A stretch of DNA of 64,000 nt, taken from positions 4,498,501 through 4,562,500 of the forward strand of contig NC_068980.1 in NCBI RefSeq assembly GCF_016808095.1. Reading direction: 5' to 3'. Source of the DNA: Vigna angularis. Its lineage: Eukaryota > Streptophyta > Magnoliopsida > Fabales > Fabaceae. The notes below the pieces were generated by a model. That model saw nothing but the letters and a program-made list of their open reading frames with translations, had not been told where the DNA came from and searched no databases. The position numbers and the translations under genes are program-made. Below, piece by piece: positions 1-12,298 of the stretch (positions within the stretch are counted from its first letter, which is position 1; every line of letters starts with the position of its first letter).

Positions 1-2922
1 AATTGTTCAATAACCTTTGATCATAAATCTTTTGTTATACAGGAGCGTGGTTCGGGGAGACAGATTGGAGAAGGATATGAAGCTGGCGGATTATACCATT
101 TTGGATCTCGTCCAAGGGTGTCTTGTGTTGCTGCTCTTAATCCTAAAGTACTACATGATCGACTTGGCCATCCTCATTTGTCCAAATTAAAAAAGATGTG
201 TCCTGAACTTAGTGGTCTCCAAACCTTAGAATGTGAGTCATGTCAATTAGGAAAACATGTTAGATCTTCCTTTCCTAAAAGGTCTCAATCAATATGTAAT
301 TCTAGTTTTTCCATCATCCATTCTGATATATGGGGACCTAGTCGTATCTCCTCCTTTGGTTATAGATATTTTGTTACCTTTATTGATGAATATTCAAGAT
401 GTACTTGGGTTTATCTTATGAAAAATCGTTCTGAATTGTTAGCTATCTTTACATCCTTTTTGAATGAAATCAAGAATCAATTTGGTCAAGTAATCAAAAT
501 ATTAAGAAGTGATAATGCCAAAGAGTATTTTTCATCCTCCTTTTCTGCCATCTTGAGTTCCCATGGTATCTTACATCAGTCTACTTGTCCTCATACACCA
601 CAGCAAAATGGTATAGCAGAACGAAAAAATAGACACTTGGTTGAAACTGCTCGTACCCTTTTGCTTGGTGCCCATATTCCTGTCCATCACTGGGGGGATG
701 CCATCTTAACTGCATGTTATCTTATTAATAGGATGCCCTCCTCCTCTCTTGATAATAAAGTCCCTTTCTCCATTTTGTTTCCTAATGATCCTCTCTTTCA
801 TACATCTCCCCGAGTGTTTGGCTGTGTATGTTTTGTTCATGACATGTCTCCAGGTCTAGACAAACTCTCCGCTCGCGCTCTCAAATGTGTCTTCTTAGGC
901 TATTCTCGACTTCAAAAAGGATATCGGTGTTACTCTCCTGAAACTAAGAAGTATTACATGTCTGCCAATGTCACATTCTTTGAACAGACTCCTTACTTCT
1001 CTCCATCTGTTCAGGATGTTTCTATCCTCCAGCAGGTCCTTCCTATTCCAATGGTTGAGTCAAATAGCTCCACTGTCTCTGTCATTCCCAGTCATGATCA
1101 CAATCCTTCTACACCTGTTTCTCCACATACTGAGATCATCCCACACAGGGCCCCAATGGATAGTCCACCTCCCCAAGACAATGGTGAATCTCCTACTTCA
1201 GATTCTTCTCCCTCGTCACCTCCTCCCACGCCTCCTGGTGCAAATGATTCAGCATGGCCTATTGCCCTCAGAAAAGGTACTCGTTCCACTCGGAACCCTC
1301 ATCCCATTTATAATTTTCTAAGCTATCATCGATTGTCGCCCTCCTATTTTTCTCTTTTATCCTCAGTGTCCTCTGTTGTTATACCCAAGAATGTGAAAGA
1401 AGCACTTGATCATCCTGGATGGCGACAAGCTATGATTGCAGAAATGCAGGCTCTTGACCACAGTAATACTTGGGAGCTGGTGCCCCTTCCCCCAGGAAAA
1501 AAGGCGGTTGGTTGTCGATGGGTGTATGCAGTTAAAGTTGGCCCTGATGGTGAAATTGATCGGCTCAAAGCTCGGCTTGTTGCAAAAGGTTACACTCAGG
1601 TTTATGGTCTTGATTATTGTGACACTTTCTCTCCTGTAGCCAAGATGACTACTATTCGTCTCTTCTTTGCCATGGCAGCCATTCGTCACTGGCCACTTCA
1701 TCAATTGGATATCAAGAATGCCTTCCTACATGGTGATCTTGAGGAAGAAGTTTATATGGAGCAACCTCCAGGGTTTGTTGCTCAGGGGGAGTCTGGTATG
1801 GTATGCAAATTGCATCGATCTCTATATGGCCTCAAGCAATCCCCACGTGCTTGGTTTGGAAAGTTTAGCTCCATTGTTCAAAAATTTGGGCTAAAACGCA
1901 GTGAAGCAGACCATTCAGTTTTTTATTGTCATTCTTCTCTCGGGAAATGTGTTTACTTAATAGTATATGTTGATGATATTGTCATTACAGGAAATGATGC
2001 TGTTGGAATATCTCAACTAAAAGAGTACTTGTGTAGACATTTTCAAACCAAGGATCTTGGAAGTCTCAAATATTTCTTAGGCATTGAAGTAGCGCAATCA
2101 AAAGATGGAGTTGTAATCTCCCAAAGGAAGTATGCTCTTGATATATTACAAGAAACAGGCATGATTGATTGTAGACCGGTAGACAGTCCCATGGACCCAA
2201 ACCAGAAATTAAGGACAGAAGAGGGTGAATTATTCTCCGATCCAGAGAGGTATAGGAGGCTGGTTGGCAAACTGATTTATCTCACTATTACAAGGCCAGA
2301 TCTATCCTTTGCAGTTGGAGTGGTTAGTCAGTTCATGCAGGCTCCATGTATTGACCATTGGAATGCTCTCATTCGCATTCTAAGGTATGTAAAGAAGGCT
2401 CCCGGGCAAGGATTGTTATATGAAGATAAAGGAAGCATTCATGTCTCTGGGTATTGTGATGCAGATTGGGCAGGTTCACCTATTGATAGACGGTCTACAA
2501 CAGGATATTGTGTTTTTCTGGGAGGAAACATTATTTCATGGAAAAGTAAGAAACAGAATGTAGTAGCTCGATCAACCGCGGAAGCCGAGTATAGGGCAAT
2601 GGCATCACTAACATGTGAACTTATATGGGTGAAACAATTCCTTCAAGAGGTTAAATTTTGTGACATCCATACTATGAAGATGTATTGCGACAATCAAGCT
2701 GCTCTCCACATTGCATCAAATCCAGTGTTTCACGAGAGGACTAAACATATAGAAATTGATTGTCATTTTGTTCGTGAAAAGTTGTTGACCAAAGAAATAT
2801 GTACTGAGTTTATTGGGTCAAACGATCAACTCGCAGATGTATTGACCAAGTCATTAAGGGGTCCTCGGATTGAGTTTATTTGTTCCAAGCTTGGTACATA
2901 CAATTTGTATGCTCCAGCTTGA
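1..2922 (+). CDS. Ty1/copia gag-pol polyprotein, C-terminal 973 residues (5' end outside window)
   Basis: The frame is open from base 1 to the TGA at 2920-2922, so the true start lies to the left. Domains in order (codons from base 1): GAG-pre-integrase zinc-binding segment (LGHPHLSKL ... CESCQLGK, about 53-85); integrase with the DDE residues in HSDIWGP (about 108), RSDNAKEY (about 171) and QNGIAERKN (about 207); reverse transcriptase with LDIKNAFLHGDL and the catalytic YVDD (about 656-659); RNase H from GYCDADWAG (about 817) with STAEAEYRAM; and a C-terminal DVLTKSLRG tail. The integrase-before-RT order defines copia rather than gypsy. There is no stop or frameshift in over 970 codons, which suggests a recent insertion. 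It lies just 5' of the kinase exons, probably inside that gene's intron. The exact copia lineage is not assigned. Confidence 0.97.
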   Translation, partial: NCSITFDHKSFVIQERGSGRQIGEGYEAGGLYHFGSRPRVSCVAALNPKVLHDRLGHPHLSKLKKMCPELSGLQTLECESCQLGKHVRSSFPKRSQSICNSSFSIIHSDIWGPSRISSFGYRYFVTFIDEYSRCTWVYLMKNRSELLAIFTSFLNEIKNQFGQVIKILRSDNAKEYFSSSFSAILSSHGILHQSTCPHTPQQNGIAERKNRHLVETARTLLLGAHIPVHHWGDAILTACYLINRMPSSSLDNKVPFSILFPNDPLFHTSPRVFGCVCFVHDMSPGLDKLSARALKCVFLGYSRLQKGYRCYSPETKKYYMSANVTFFEQTPYFSPSVQDVSILQQVLPIPMVESNSSTVSVIPSHDHNPSTPVSPHTEIIPHRAPMDSPPPQDNGESPTSDSSPSSPPPTPPGANDSAWPIALRKGTRSTRNPHPIYNFLSYHRLSPSYFSLLSSVSSVVIPKNVKEALDHPGWRQAMIAEMQALDHSNTWELVPLPPGKKAVGCRWVYAVKVGPDGEIDRLKARLVAKGYTQVYGLDYCDTFSPVAKMTTIRLFFAMAAIRHWPLHQLDIKNAFLHGDLEEEVYMEQPPGFVAQGESGMVCKLHRSLYGLKQSPRAWFGKFSSIVQKFGLKRSEADHSVFYCHSSLGKCVYLIVYVDDIVITGNDAVGISQLKEYLCRHFQTKDLGSLKYFLGIEVAQSKDGVVISQRKYALDILQETGMIDCRPVDSPMDPNQKLRTEEGELFSDPERYRRLVGKLIYLTITRPDLSFAVGVVSQFMQAPCIDHWNALIRILRYVKKAPGQGLLYEDKGSIHVSGYCDADWAGSPIDRRSTTGYCVFLGGNIISWKSKKQNVVARSTAEAEYRAMASLTCELIWVKQFLQEVKFCDIHTMKMYCDNQAALHIASNPVFHERTKHIEIDCHFVREKLLTKEICTEFIGSNDQLADVLTKSLRGPRIEFICSKLGTYNLYAPA

Positions 2923-2929
2923 GGGGGAG

Positions 2930-3190
2930 TGTTAGGATATTTATCCTATTTTATCATCATTATAGTGTGTCAAGGGTTACCCTATTTATCATGATTATAT
3001 TATGTCTAGGATTACCCTATTTATCATGATTATATTGTGTCTAGGGTTACCCTATTTATCATGTATTTGTGTATCAATTTATTCTTATAAATAGAAGATT
3101 GTGAGAGGGATCAATTAAGCCCTCTAGAATTATTTTACAGTTTCAATCTTAAGTGAAACTACTAAATTTTCTGCTCCTATAGATTTTCTG
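2930..3190 (+). mobile_element. 3' LTR of the copia element (right end approximate)
   Basis: A G-rich polypurine tract (GAGGGGGAG, 2921-2929) overlaps the pol stop and is followed by TGTTAGGATAT, a typical copia LTR start. A TATA box (TATAAATA, 3086-3093) marks the likely LTR promoter. The right edge cannot be fixed because the 5' LTR is outside the window and no clear terminal CA is seen; about 3190 is a guess. The LTR reads towards the downstream kinase exons. Confidence 0.8.
2960..3072 (+). repeat. 35-bp tandem repeat, about 3 copies, inside the LTR U3
   Basis: The segment TTACCCTATTTATCATGAT recurs with its first base at 2977, 3012 and 3047, an exact 35-bp period; the third copy diverges after ATCATG. 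It sits 40-100 bp upstream of the LTR TATA box, where retrotransposon enhancer repeats are commonly found. Confidence 0.85.
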
Positions 3191-3299
3191 TTCTTATGGA
3201 ATGTATTGTCGTCTGTGATTTTTTTATACCATAGCATGCATATAGGTCAGTTTTGGAAAATGGAAGCTTTTTTTTTTCCTGGTTCTTTTTTATGTTCCA

Positions 3300-3480
3300 T
3301 TTTCTTAGAATTTTAGCTTAGGGCATGACACAACCCCAAAAGCTAGCTCATAGGGTAAGGGTTGTTCCCCATTCATATATTCTATCTAGGCACTATTCCT
3401 AGTTAGTGTGAGACTTGAGCTTTTCCTTATATGTTCTTAAAATTTGTTCTTAACCTAATTCAACCTCAAAAGCTAGTCAT
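3300..3480. repeat. Degenerate interspersed repeat remnant in kinase intron
   Basis: Contains CCCCAAAAGCTAGCTCATAGGG followed by a GTGTGAGACTT-like block, then a second related AACCTCAAAAGCTAGTCATG. I associate this wording with decayed LTR fragments common in legume introns; the assignment is from memory of the pattern, not a search. Related wording is seen near 41960-42190 and 55250-55340. Confidence 0.4.
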
Positions 3481-3653
3481 GTGCAATTTGGTTCTTCCAA
3501 TAAATTTTAATATTTTTAATCTTTTACCAAGAGCTTGCTTTTTATTTTTCTTCCTATGTTGTTTATTTTATGATTTATTATAATGTTTAACTCATTTATT
3601 GGGATGTTCTTTACTGTCCCTGCAGTATTTTAATAGGCATACATTATTTTCAG

Positions 3654-5918
3654 GTACTGATTATGAAAATGGTGGAACATCCTAATATAGTCAATCTCAT
3701 TGAAGTTATTGATGACCCAGAGTCGGATGACTTCTACATGGGTACCAAATACTAGTGTCTTGGTTTTTTAATTTGGATAGATTGTTCCTGTAATTTGTTC
3801 TTATGTATTTGAACCTGAACCTCAAGTTTTAATAACAATCACTATTAAGTACTCTGTTTAACTACTGTTTTTTACTTTTACAGTACTTGAATATGTGGAA
3901 GGCAAATGGGTCTGTGAGGGTACAGGTCGTCCTTGTGCATTAGGTGAAGAGACCGCTAGGAAATACTTGCGTGATATAGTCTCAGGATTAACATATCTCC
4001 ATGCTCACGTATTATCTCTCGACCAAATCTTATTGTGGTTAATGATGACTCAGTGCCCCTCTCACACAAACGCACATTTTGACCTTCAATCACATGATTG
4101 TAGTTTTTATAGTTATTTTAGTTCATGTCTTTCACATTTCTATGCTTCTTATGTAGAAAAAAAAAACATTTATGAGTTGAATTGCAAATAGACACTGCTC
4201 AATTTTTTGTTCAGGCGATTTGTACGTACGTTGATGTATGTTATCCTTCTCAGACTTTCAATCAGTTTTGTCTGTCAACTTGAAGCTGCTAATATTTATT
4301 TATGTTTGCCTATATTTGGCTGAAACATATTTTTCCATATTAATAGAAATACATATATTAGATATGTGTGCTTAAAAACTGGAACCAGCATATCATTTAT
4401 TGGACATGCACAGACTCATTGATGTAACATGCTTCAAAATAGTTTGACTATGTTACTATGATGATTCAATATTTGTTTCAATGCAGAATATAGTGCATGG
4501 GGATATAAAACCTGATAATCTGTTGATTACTCGTCATGGCAAAGTAAAGATAGTGGATTTCAGTGTCAGCCAGGCTTTTGAGGTGATCTAATTACTATAC
4601 TCAAAAGTTCTTGAAAAGATGTGAAAGCTGATTATTTACTCCAGGCTTCTCATATTATTTTACTTGTGTATTGGAAATTTGATACTTGAAAGGACGTTAT
4701 TTTTTGAGGGAGTTTGAAATTTGAATGGTTAAAGGAAAGCTGGTGAATGTATCTTGTAAGGCGTCCTTGAAAGCTGGAAGTCATTAATATGTGAATTACA
4801 TAATTTTAGAGGCAGAAGCCTTATTTTTGTTGGGTTTTTTACTTCATTGTGCTGATAGCACACGTCTCTGCAACAAATCCATAGGATTCTGACTCCATTC
4901 TTGAAACTATCATGGAAATAGGTCCATAGTTTTTATTATGACACTTAGTTTTCTTTCTTGGGGGTAACTATAAGAATCTAGCTCGTATGAGAATGGGGGC
5001 AGAACCTAGGAAGTTGAAAATGATCAATCAGGGAGAAATTTTCTTACTACTAATTAATGTGTTCGACATCTCCTAGCACATTCCTGTGATATATTGGCGA
5101 CATCATATGTGTAGATATAATATCAACTAATAAGGAATCAATACCTTACCTTGATTTCATTTTGCAGGATGGCAATGATGAACTTCGTCGATCACCTGGC
5201 ACCCCTGTTTTCACTGCACCAGAATGTTGTTTAGGTTAGAGGTTTGCTTTCAAGCTTGCAAGGCCCTTCTTTGTGGACTATATGAAAAGTACATCATCTC
5301 ACTGCAGTTTTGTTTTTGATATTATTTAGGTCTTACTTATCATGGTAAAGCTTCTGACACGTGGGCCGTAGGAGTTACTTTGTACTGTATGATATTGGGT
5401 GAATACCCATTTCTTGGAGATACACTTCAAGATACATATGACAAAGTATATTAACTTAACCTCAGATATTGTTACGTAGAATTCATGTTACGGGTTTTTA
5501 TCCTATCACAGAAATCTAAGCTTGCTGCTTTCTTCCTTGTCCAGATAGTCAATGATCCTTTAGTTCTGCCAGATGACATTAATCCCCAGTTAAAGAACTT
5601 AATAGAAGGATTACTGTGCAAAGGTACGCGGCATTCAAGTTTTCACAGGCGTAACTGTATATATTTCCTGTGATTTTGCTGACGTAATTTTATCATCATC
5701 CTAATTTTTATTTTTGGGGGCATCATTTTATATTGTTCCCACCTTACCTGTGTCATGCAGACCCAGAAAAAAGGATGACATTGGGCGATGTTGCCGAGCA
5801 TGTCTGGGTTATTGGAAATGATGGGCCGCTTCCTGGGTACTTATGTTGGTGCAAACGCAAGAGTCTGTTGGCTGCTGATTGTGATGAGAGCAATATACCC
5901 TTGCTTGATCCACATTGA
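3654..5918 (+). CDS. GRIK/SnAK-type SnRK1-activating protein kinase, last seven exons
   Basis: Exons 3654-3741, 3884-4008, 4487-4582, 5168-5234, 5330-5445, 5545-5623 and 5761-5918 join in frame to 242 residues, all with GT-AG introns. Visible kinase motifs: alphaC-like VLIMKMVEHPNIV, hinge VLEYVEGKW, catalytic loop HGDIKPDN, DFSVSQ in place of DFG, activation segment SPGTPVFTAPECCLG, then DTWAVGVTLYCMILGEYPF. DFSVSQ and PECCLG are hallmarks of plant GRIK1/2 (SnAK), the kinases that phosphorylate the SnRK1 activation loop. Full GRIK proteins are near 400 residues; the glycine loop and ATP-binding lysine are absent here. The exon expected just before VLIMK is not found between the LTR and 3654, so it lies left of the copia element or is lost. 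The 3' UTR probably runs to about 6480. Identity is strong; whether the gene is still expressed is unknown. Confidence 0.92.
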
Positions 5919-8900
5919 TTTTAAGTTGGGTTTCTTATGTACAGTGTGAGAAGGCCCATTAATTTATCTCCTACTTGGACCCCACGGAAGGAGGGATGAT
6001 ATGATTAAAAGGGAGTCTGCAAAGAATCCTTGGAATTTAAGCAAATACAGCTCATTTTGTCGACGATAAGTAGCCAAACTAAATCATGTTTATTTTTGTG
6101 TTATGAAAAGAAGCATCTGGTGTCTGCGGACATAGAGGTCTTGTATACGGCTCTTTCGCATAGAACGAGTTTTTTTTTTCTTTTTTGTCTCAAACACGTG
6201 CCGAATTGTGTTCAGTTCATATTCTATACATCATATATAATATATAATATTACATTCCTTGGAGTGTTTTGCTTACATAGATGACATGCTTTGGTTTGGT
6301 TTGGTTTAAGATTCAAAGAATTTGATTATTCAACGATCCACGCTAAGCTTGAATTTAGGCTTTGATTGTCAAATTTACGAAACTCCACTCCTATCCTAAG
6401 GTCTTTTTCTGACAGTGGATTCTTGCCAACCCCTCCTGGAAGAGCAACTGGCACACTGTATTGTATTTACTTTTAATAAGCTTTTAGATGTAATGGGATA
6501 AAGTTGTTATTCGTTGCATAAGTTCGGTTCTGGTTGTCGTAAACGCGTGGTACTCTTGAACAAAAGTCTTCTTCATCCACGCAAACAAACAAAAGTAGAC
6601 CCAATTTTTGGCTCTATTGCCGTCACCACCTTCTCACCCATTGTTTTTATATTTAGGGTTTTTACCATTTGACTTCCAATTTAAAGATCTTCAACCATAA
6701 CTGCAACTCCCATTCTCTACGTCTCTCTCACTCACTCTTTTGCCTCACCCAATGCATGGAGGACCAAACTCCTATCGTTTCAATTTGAAACCAAAACGTG
6801 CATTTTTGGTCACTAGGAAAGCTTCCTTCACCAAATTTCAACACCTTTCTACTCTATATTTTAAGCTTCATACGGCACCAACAGTACATAAAAAAATTGA
6901 AAGAATGGATTAAACAAGAGCCGTTCAGAAGAATAACTAAATAGATAAACGTATATATGATGGTGTTGTTGTTGGGATAAGGTAAAAGTAGATGAATAAA
7001 AAAAAAAACAAATAACCACGTCAAACTGAGACTGATTGATAAGACTTGTGTCTGTCAGCCGAATCAACCTTCTCTGCATTCAAATACACCTTAATTTTAA
7101 TTTTAGTAAATGTAATAAATTATATCTATCAAAAGCTTAAAAACTATCAACCATAACCATAACAAAAAATTGTAAATCTGTTTAGAGAACAGTAATCTGT
7201 AAGCATTTGTATGTGGATATGGATAAACCATTGACCAAGACCGTGTTAAATCAATGTTGAAACATGCAGAACGTGAATTTAATGTGAAACACGAAAAGTA
7301 TAATCCAGATTGACAAACCCACATTAACTCTAAATTAAAGTCGTAGATTCTGATTGACTAATCCTCCAATCTTAGGATGATTTATTTGGATGACAGAAAA
7401 AGTATATAAACTACAAAAAAAATATTTTCTTATGAGTAAAAAAATGTTTAGCAATATACATGACAGGTGAAAGTACAATGTGTTGCAACAGTTACAATTA
7501 CAGCACAGCAGTTACAGTTAGAGTAGTATTCTACTTGAACTGACATGACATGATGAGTGAAGAAGATTAGTGCAGAGGAAGGAAGAAGAATAGTAAGTTT
7601 TCGAATTTGTTAATTGGAAAGAATAAAGTTGTTGGATGGTGGAATGATGTTGACATGAAAACGAAAGTTGAACAAAATGAAGGGGATATCGAACATGTGG
7701 CCTGTAATGTTCTGATTAGATTAGTACAACAAGTGATAAGGTTTTTTGTTTTTAAGATCATATTAGTAACTAAGTATTTCACGCACGCTACTACCATGTA
7801 ACCTTATCGATCATTCTTCTACAACCATGCATGTCTCTCTGTCACTATAATATGCTTTCATTTTAGCTTTCTACAAATCTAACACAAGATCTTCTTATCC
7901 AAGTGCCAAATATCACACATGCATGAGTTTATTTATATTTTAGCATACAACATGTCACAAACAACATATCAACACATACAAATTTTTTCATGATTGAGTT
8001 TGGTTATATTGTGTTCATACAAAGTAAATAAATAAAGGATATGTATTTAATCTCTAAATTTTGATACAAGCTTAAAATTGCTCTTTGTTTAAACTTTTAT
8101 ACAGTTTAGTCCCTATATTTGGATATAATTTGGTTTTTTAATTTTTTTAAACTTTAGAAGTACATAGATATAATCTTTCTAACTAATTGAGTTAATCAAA
8201 TGATGTTTTATATTGATTTTTCACTGCTTACCACATTTGACACGTTTTAACTTACGTTAATTTGGAAGATCGTTTAATGTGTAAAAAATAATATTATCAT
8301 ATTAAATTAAAAGTATTACATTCATTTATTTTTTAAATGTATCAAATTTGAAGATATGGATAAATTTTATTTTTGTGTTCAAATTTAAGAATTAAAAATA
8401 TATTTAACTTATAAATATATTTTTTTTTCATAACTTACCGTTAATAAATCAAATAATATTAAAAGAATATTTTTGTCTTTAGAGGTTGTTTTGAAGGGGT
8501 GAATGAGGAAGAAAAGTCACAAGAAGAATAGTGGTAGTGTTTATAATTTTTCTGGTGTTTAAATCCTCTACAAGGAAGCATGAATGATTAAAAAAGAAAA
8601 AATAAAGATGAGACTTAGATTTGTTTGCAATCTGTTAAAAATCAGAAAAAGAAAATGAGAGATTCTTTATACACAATAAAGGAGTAAATATCATTATTTT
8701 TTACATATTTTTTCAAAAATGTTTGTCATTTTATGCACTAATTTCTTTTCTTTTACTTTTTTATAAAATCTAATAAAAATAATAATTTTTTCTTTCATTT
8801 GATATCTTTTCATCATACAACCTGAAAATTCATTTCACTTTCTTTCCTAATTCATTTAATATCTCTCATACAAGGTACTTGCCCACATTATTTAGTATTT

Positions 8901-10412
8901 ATGTTAATCACGCAATTCCTTGAGGGTTTTTAATCACTTAATGCATCTAAAGAGATTTCTTAGGAACAGACTTTTCTTAAAAAATGATATGGCATCCATA
9001 TAAAAATGGATAAAAACAATAGTTTCTTTTCAGTGTTTTTCGTGTTATTTTTATATAAGTAAAACAATAGCAAAAGCACCTTGAAATTATATCCAAGTTT
9101 AGTTCCATAATAATGACTCATAATTTTAATTTTTATATCCAAATTAGTATCTTATTTTATAACATATTTAATTCTATCTCCCTTCTACCTTAGCGTTTTG
9201 AATTTGTATTCCACTAAAAAAAGTTAAAGACGTTCCACCAATAAGATAAATTAAAAAATAATAAATCAGTTCTAAAATAAAAAAATTTACATTTTGTTGA
9301 TTTATTTTAACAATTGAAGAATCTAAACAAACTATGTAGTGATCTATAAAAAAATAGATATTCCATTCATTATTTATAAGATATCAATCACATTTACACT
9401 TATTTTTAAATCTTGTTTACAAGTTATTAAGCATTAATGAATTAAATGTATTAACAACATCATCCACTAAAAATAAAATATAAAAAATATAGTGCACTTG
9501 GATGCTTAAAAGTATACGTTAGTCATTAAAAAAATTATTTTAGTAAACTCGACTAAGAAGCTTACTAAAAAACTTTATTATAAAAAAATTATTTTAATTT
9601 AACTCATTCACTAATAAAAATATATGTGCATGTGTATTCTCTTCTTTTCACTGTAGATAGTTAATTCAATTTAAAATAACTGAATTCAAATGAAAACTAA
9701 TTAAAAAATGATAAAAATTAATTTTAATTTAAAAAATAAATAAATTTAAATAACAGTTTGAGGATAAAATTAAAAATGTAATATTTTTAAAATAATAATT
9801 ACTTAAAGAATAAATTTATTAAAGAAAATGTAACAACGAAAAGTAAAATCTCTTTATTTATATATAGGTATAAATATTATAAAATAAAATTTACATATAA
9901 TCTAAATTTATCTCATCTCTTTACATCTAATATGAAGAAACTAATCAACAAATTAGCATTCCACATAAATTATTTTAAATGTCTTGTTTATTATAGAATT
10001 AAAAGTTTTGATACATAATTTAAAACTGAAAAAGTTAGAAAGTAAAAAAAATGGTGAGGTTAATTAAATCGATTAGAAATTAAAAATATAATTGAAGAAA
10101 GTTAGAGGTCCGACAGGAGAGACAGAAGACAATGTTGAATGAGTGAACATCTTTTCCTAAAAATAATTATGTCAGTTGTTGTATCGCTATCGTGGCTGAA
10201 CTATGTTACTATGTATTCCATTAATGAATAAAATGTTAAGTTTTCCTTTAAAATATGAGAGGGCATTGGGCATAAATACTTGTACAATTTTAAACTTTTA
10301 TTGCATTTATCACTTTTCTTTTGCATTTTCAGAATGAATTGCCAAAAAGCAACAGGCCTTTTCAAGCTCCACAAATGACACAATCATGGCTTTTTATTTA
10401 TAAATAAATAAA

Positions 10413-10416
<4 letters not shown>
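5919..10416. other. AT-rich intergenic DNA downstream of the kinase
   Basis: The first 500 bases are probably 3' UTR and terminator of the kinase. Beyond that, short reading frames on both strands show no recognisable motif and low-complexity composition. One MITE-like element is listed separately. No gene is supported. Confidence 0.6.
8030..8420. mobile_element. MITE-like element with degenerate terminal inverted repeats
   Basis: The left end (GTATTTAATCTCTAAATTTTG, followed by TTTAGTCCCTATATTTGG) pairs loosely with the right end (CAAATTTAAGAATTAAAAAT ... ATTTAACTT) as an inverted repeat. The phrase TTTAGTCCCTA is typical of a widespread legume interspersed element. There is no coding capacity. 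Boundaries are approximate. Confidence 0.45.

Positions 10417-10468
<52 letters not shown>
10417..10468. repeat. (TA)n microsatellite, about 26 units
   Basis: Uninterrupted alternating TA. Confidence 0.97.
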
Positions 10469-10473
<5 letters not shown>

Positions 10474-11346
10474 TTTCATTTTTCATTCACATTATTCTCT
10501 TCTTTCTTTTAATAAAAAAATCGTATTAGATTCTCTTCCAACTTCTCATGTTCCTATTGCTTTTACGGATTCTTCCATTCATATGTATCTAATCATATAA
10601 ATACATTATGTGGTATGATTTTTATCACGAAGAAAAGTGAAAAAAAAGGAGAAAAAGTATATATACACTTTTATTTAGTTTTTAAGAAAGATATAATAAA
10701 AGAAGGAAGAAAAAATGAATGAAATAGAATAATAGAAGGTTTATGGTTTTTATGTTATTTTGTGAAAAAAAAATGAAATAAAAAAATTAGAGTAAAAAAT
10801 ATTTTTGATGGTATAGAAAGTTGAGGAAAAAATACAAACTGTACGTAAATTATACAAATATTGTTAAGAGAGAACAAATATGAAAAAATAAGGGTATATT
10901 TGGTCTCCATACATTAAATAATTCATTCCAACCTTTTTTTTTTTAATTTTAAGTTTGGATGTAACAAGATAAAACATTATAATAAATAAAAATTAATTAA
11001 AATTAAATTAAATTTTACTAGTATTTAATTAATATTTGATAATACTTTTTGAAACGAATTATTTATTTACAAAATTTATCATTTTAAATTAATTACTTAT
11101 AGTTTAAAAAATACTTAAATAATATTTTATGAATAAGAAATAATTAAATATTAGTAGTTTTTATCAATGACTATCGATTAAGAATATATATTTAATAATA
11201 TATATTTAATGTTTCTTATAGATTTTATATATGTTTTTTTTTCTTGGAAGAATTCTCATTGAAAAAGTGTTATTGTTTTAGAGAAAGATCTTTGATTCAT
11301 TATAAGATTTACTGTTTAATTAAGATGTTTTAGAGTTTAACGTGTC

Positions 11347-11402
<56 letters not shown>

Positions 11403-12298
11403 TTAAGTATTTATAATATATTAGGCTAAAAGTTAAATAAAAAATATTGTTATAATTTTGTATTTTTTTTATATATTTTTTTTTCAAGAAAGAATTAGGC
11501 AAATAAAGTATATTATTTTTTTCTAATGTTTTCTTACTCAATCACATTTTTATCATTCAAGAGATGGTTATATCATTCTAACAAGAATAATGCATAGAAT
11601 AACTCTCTTGGTTTGGATGAATCTTGCTTAAACCAAATTTATATTATGATATTGATATGGTTTAAAGTTGATAAATATTAGATATAAAAAGATGAAAAAG
11701 TCTAAAGATATTAATTGATTAATGATATGGATGTGTTTTAATGATTATAAGCTGTAAATTATTGATGATGACCAATAAACATTGAGTGTGATTGATGATA
11801 TGGTGAACATGTGATACATATGATGTTTTATGTGTCAAAAATTACTAAGGACATATATTAAAATGTGATATAAACATTAAATTCAGTAGTAGTAGTTGAA
11901 TGAGATATTCAAACATAATTAAATATCAAGTCAAATAGATAAATTTATCATGTGATCGAGATATGTGATGAAATATCATTACTCACCTAGAAATATCCAA
12001 AGATATTAATCTCTGAACTTAATTGTTATAATAATGTACATTAGTCCATTAACTAGAAGTAATGTTATAGAAATATATTAATCTCTTTGCCTAAAGTTAA
12101 TTGTTATAATAATGTACATTAGTCAATTCTCTCTAGTTATATTTATATTGATATTGAAATTATATTATAATCATACTTTTGATATAGAAGGATGTATATC
12201 TAAAAACAGTGATAAAGGATAAAAATATTATACTTTTCCTAACTTTTATAATTATAATAATAATAATAATAATTATGACAGATCTTCTAAATATATTT
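10469..12298. other. AT-rich intergenic DNA
   Basis: No coding frame with recognisable content. Holds a (TA)n array (11355-11399) and a short (TAA)n (about 12250-12272). A local direct repeat of TTAATTGTTATAATAATGTACATTAGTC wording occurs near 12020 and 12090, about 80 bp apart. Confidence 0.6.
11355..11399. repeat. (TA)n microsatellite
   Basis: About 22 alternating units ending in TTAGATTAAG. Confidence 0.95.

Noticed and set aside
1098..1289. Antisense and alternative frames within the copia pol gene
   Set aside because: Shadows of the intact polyprotein frame.
4540..4582. DFS instead of DFG in the kinase as a sign of a dead enzyme
   Set aside because: DFSVSQ is normal for plant GRIK/SnAK kinases and the HGDIKPDN loop is intact.
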